From JACDAN01 sp963827705 (lineage in GTDB: Bacteria; Actinomycetota; Thermoleophilia; Gaiellales; Gaiellaceae), in assembly GCA_963827705.1 (NCBI GenBank), contig CAWHBN010000004.1, positions 14,787 through 78,786 of the forward strand: a stretch of 64,000 bases of DNA, written 5' to 3'. Numbering within the stretch: position 1 is the first letter of the stretch; each line of letters begins with the position of its first letter. Shown here one piece after another: positions 61,830 through 64,000 of this stretch. Both the position numbers and the translations under genes were made by a program. The notes under the pieces were generated by a model. That model did not search any database. It saw only the letters and a list, made by a program, of their open reading frames with translations, and was not told where the DNA came from.

Positions 61830-62999
61830 TCAGGGGAGCCGAATCAGGCCGATCCGGACGGCGGAAAGCTCGAAGGCGTTCACGGGCGTGACTGCGACGA
61901 GCCCCGCGGGACCGAACGCGGCGTGCGTGGTCACTCCCTCGAGTGACTTCCTGAGCCGGCCGACGCGGCGGGCCCGCGCGCCTCGGGCGTCACCGCGGAC
62001 GACGCGAACTCCGTAGGGAGCGTCCTCCGGGATGTACGCGACGGCGAGCTTGCCCGAGCGGTACGCGGCGGCCAGGAGCCGGGGCGAACGCGTCTCGCCG
62101 AACACGTTTCTTCCCCTCGCGATCGTCGTGGGTGAGCGTTCCCCAGGCGCCCACGACAGGATTCCCACCCTGTAGGCCTCGATCACGAGCCGGCAGGTAG
62201 CCGCGCAGACCATGTGGAACCGCTCGACGCCGCGCCCTGGAGCGCGGATCGGTGTCGCCGTGCGCGGCACCAAGCTCGCAGGGTCGAGCTCGACGATCTT
62301 GACGCCGGTCGCGTCGTGCCAGGCGAGCCAGAGCCGCCCGCGCGCGTCGAGCCCCAGGTGGACGGGCCTCGCCGGCGATGACTGGCGATCGACGAATCGC
62401 GTGAGGTTCTGCCCCGATCCGTCGGCCGTGCAACAGACCCACAGAACGGAGCCGGTTCTGGACCCGCCGGGGAGGGCCCAGACGGTGCGCCCGCCCACGC
62501 GGAGAGCGGCCTGCGCGGAGAGGTCCTGGTTGGGGGCGATCGGCTTCGGATCCAGAGGAACGGTCGGCGGCCCGAGTCGTCCGTTCGGAAGCAGCTGCCT
62601 CGCCACGAGCGAGTCCGAGTTCGTCTGCGAGACGGAGTACACGAGCTCGGAGCCGGCGATCATCCGCACGTACATGCTGGCGTTCAGGCGAGTCGTCTCG
62701 AATCCGCTCAGACTCCGGCCGGCGACCCTGGCGCTCGTGACGGACATCGTGTTCCCGCCTGCGCCGGTCAGCGCTACCCAGGCGCGGCCCGAGGCCCAAC
62801 CAACAGCGGCGATGCCTTGTCCAAAGTCCGCGCGGACGCCGGGAATGGTCTTCCACGCCCCGGGTGCGGGCGCGGCCGGCGCGGCCCCGGCGAGCGTCGT
62901 CGCCGATACAGAGACAACGACGGTGACGAGCGCGGCGAACGTGGCCCGCGCCGCCCACCGGGGACGTCTCAACGCCATGTCTTTCGTGACCATCATCAC
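61830..62999 (-). CDS. Exported protein, function unknown
   Basis: 389 residues. An ATG at 62978 (MALRRPRWAARATFAALVTV) is an alternative start. A signal peptide ending near LAGAAPAAPAP is followed by a long beta-rich region with repeated short strands (AWVALTGAGGN, LWVCCTADGSGQNLTRF, RLWLAWHDATGVKIVEL), which may form a propeller. No enzyme motif is recognised. The 135 bp upstream to 63134 contain no clear gene and probably its promoter. Confidence 0.6.
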   Translation of the reverse strand: MMMVTKDMALRRPRWAARATFAALVTVVVSVSATTLAGAAPAAPAPGAWKTIPGVRADFGQGIAAVGWASGRAWVALTGAGGNTMSVTSARVAGRSLSGFETTRLNASMYVRMIAGSELVYSVSQTNSDSLVARQLLPNGRLGPPTVPLDPKPIAPNQDLSAQAALRVGGRTVWALPGGSRTGSVLWVCCTADGSGQNLTRFVDRQSSPARPVHLGLDARGRLWLAWHDATGVKIVELDPASLVPRTATPIRAPGRGVERFHMVCAATCRLVIEAYRVGILSWAPGERSPTTIARGRNVFGETRSPRLLAAAYRSGKLAVAYIPEDAPYGVRVVRGDARGARARRVGRLRKSLEGVTTHAAFGPAGLVAVTPVNAFELSAVRIGLIRLP

Positions 63000-63134
63000 A
63001 AGACGTGACGGCGGGCCAGGATCTTCCCGGACGGCTGGGATGTTCGTTCGTGTGGGTGACGCGAGCCGTGACCGGCAAGACCGGGCCGACGCAGGAGTCT
63101 GGCGGGGGAATCGCCAATTACGGAGTTCTGCGGA

Positions 63135-63362
63135 TTACGTGGGGGGCTGCCCTTCCCCCTGAGACCGCGGGCGGCCCCTCACACTCTTGTTACCTCGATA
63201 GCGCCAGCGGCTGATCCGCGCGTTGCGGACGCCGAGCACGCGCAGCTTCCGCTCGCCGGTCAGGTAGATCTTGTCGCCCTGCCGCCAGTTGAGCGTCGAG
63301 CTGCGGAAGGTGGCCGGGTCGGCGGGTGAGCCGTCCGTCCGTAGGAGCCTGAAGTGGTACAT
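63135..63362 (-). CDS. Small beta-rich protein, function unknown
   Basis: 75 residues from ATG 63362. The pattern YHFRLLRTDGSPADPATFRSSTLNWRQGDKIYLTGERKLRVLGV resembles small actinobacterial proteins with one beta-sheet domain and no known role. The basic tail is unconserved and may be partly noise. It sits alone between the terminator of the collagen-like gene and the exported-protein promoter. Confidence 0.5.
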   Translation of the reverse strand: MYHFRLLRTDGSPADPATFRSSTLNWRQGDKIYLTGERKLRVLGVRNARISRWRYRGNKSVRGRPRSQGEGQPPT

Positions 63363-63424
63363 CCGTCCTCCGTTTCCGGGACCGGAGGCTGGGACCGGAC
63401 AGCGAGCCGAGCCTATCGCGTCGA

Positions 63425-63458
63425 GCGAGGGGGCCAGCCGCCAAGCGGGCCCCCTCGC
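63425..63458 (-). terminator. Terminator of the collagen-like gene
   Basis: An 11-bp perfect stem, GCGAGGGGGCC (63425-63435) with GGCCCCCTCGC (63448-63458), loop 12 bases, 31 bases downstream of the collagen-like gene stop on the minus strand. Confidence 0.75.
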
Positions 63459-63488
63459 TTCGAGCCTCTGACGGACCGAAGCTAGGCG

Positions 63489-64000
63489 CTAGCGGCCGTT
63501 TCGTCGATTCGCCGCAGAACGGACAACGGCCCTTGTGGGGAGCTTGACGCGCCCGGCGGAGGAGCGGAGAGCCGAGGACGAGCTGCCCACGCCGACGAAC
63601 ATGTAATTCCAGTAATGGTCCTGGCCGTCAGACGTGAAGACGGTGGTGGTGAAGAATCCAGTCCCGCATGAGCCGCCGGCCCAGTAGAGGCCGACATTCG
63701 CAATGTACGGGGTCAGTTGCGGAGTCAGGCACCCGGTTCCGAGACCCGTCAGGGTGACACCGTACTGGCCGGGTGCGGGATGGGTGATCACAGGAACGGG
63801 TCCTTGAGTAAATCCGACCGCGCCCGAGGGATCGACGAGCCCGGTGGCCACGTGCGTCGGGCCCGCTGGCCCCTGCGGCCCCGTCGCGCCAGCCGGGCCT
63901 GCCGGGCCTTGCGGCCCTATTGCGCCTGCCGGGCCCACGGGTCCTTGCGGTCCTGCCGGGCCTGCTGGCCCCGCCGGCCCCTGCGGCCCTGCTGGCCCCG
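63489..64000 (-). CDS. Collagen-like repeat protein, truncated by window edge
   Basis: Stop at 63489; the frame is open through the window end, so only the C-terminal 170 residues are seen. Upstream are perfect Gly-Pro-Ala/Gly-Pro-Gln collagen triplets (for example GPQGPAGPAGATGPQGPAGP). They lead to a globular domain with THVATGLVDPSGAVGF, GQYGVTLTGLGTGCLTP and YVGVGSSSSA-like strands, plus two or three cysteines. The layout resembles bacterial surface collagens with a trimerising or C1q/TNF-like head, but I am not sure of the head family. Confidence 0.75.
   Translation of the reverse strand, partial: GPAGPQGPAGPAGPAGPQGPVGPAGAIGPQGPAGPAGATGPQGPAGPTHVATGLVDPSGAVGFTQGPVPVITHPAPGQYGVTLTGLGTGCLTPQLTPYIANVGLYWAGGSCGTGFFTTTVFTSDGQDHYWNYMFVGVGSSSSALRSSAGRVKLPTRAVVRSAANRRNGR

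Overview
The window is high-GC, densely packed bacterial chromosome. The pdxS/pdxT-yebC-ruvCAB block, the twin-WYL PafBC-type regulator, the CcmE/CcmF cytochrome c assembly genes and the many GTG starts point to an actinobacterium. The deep-branching Thermoleophilia fit best, but that is inference from gene content. I see no rRNA, tRNA, CRISPR array, phage or insertion-sequence transposase.

Layout. 0.2-6.4 kb: a twin-WYL regulator, then a leftward sugar-type ABC uptake operon (binding lipoprotein, permease, ATPase, permease) with an operator-rich promoter. 6.4-9.2 kb: an orphan sensor histidine kinase coupled to queG. 9.4-20.2 kb: a divergent amine-catabolism cluster. Leftward are a HAD phosphatase, a glutamine-synthetase-like ligase, a PuuD-like hydrolase, an aldehyde dehydrogenase and an SDR. 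Rightward are a choline-kinase-like gene, a dimethylglycine-dehydrogenase-like flavoprotein and an APC permease. A 163-bp palindrome separates the two arms. 20.2-24.3 kb: a leftward operon encoding cyclic 2,3-diphosphoglycerate synthetase, 2-phosphoglycerate kinase, class II fructose-1,6-bisphosphatase and a SufT-like protein, which would make the archaeal solute cyclic 2,3-diphosphoglycerate. 24.4-30.7 kb: a phosphoesterase, a nuclease-like gene coupled to hpt, an M23 envelope peptidase and ccmE/ccmF/ccmI-like genes. 30.8-42.9 kb: an endonuclease-IV-like gene, a methyltransferase, a large cyclase/ATPase/TPR protein, phosphohexomutase, thioesterase, rel and recJ. 43-53.5 kb: a secreted Asp-box protein, ruvCAB, a poly-proline cupredoxin, yebC, pdxT, a lipoprotein hydrolase, an M36-like protease and pdxS. 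53.5-60.3 kb: a phosphoesterase, an atypical FtsH, an M48 protease and an ATP-dependent DNA ligase. 60.3-64 kb: small exported and pyridoxamine-oxidase-like proteins, ending in a truncated collagen-like gene.

Three things stand out. First, the cyclic 2,3-diphosphoglycerate genes are in a bacterium. Second, there are palindromic intergenic elements: three members of one two-hairpin family, plus two unrelated 160-bp palindromes whose mismatches are mostly G-U compatible on one strand only. Third, five genes with well-conserved sequence are broken by single-base indels, ten of eleven being one extra base. Removing them restores whole-codon lengths each time, which suggests sequence errors more than decay.
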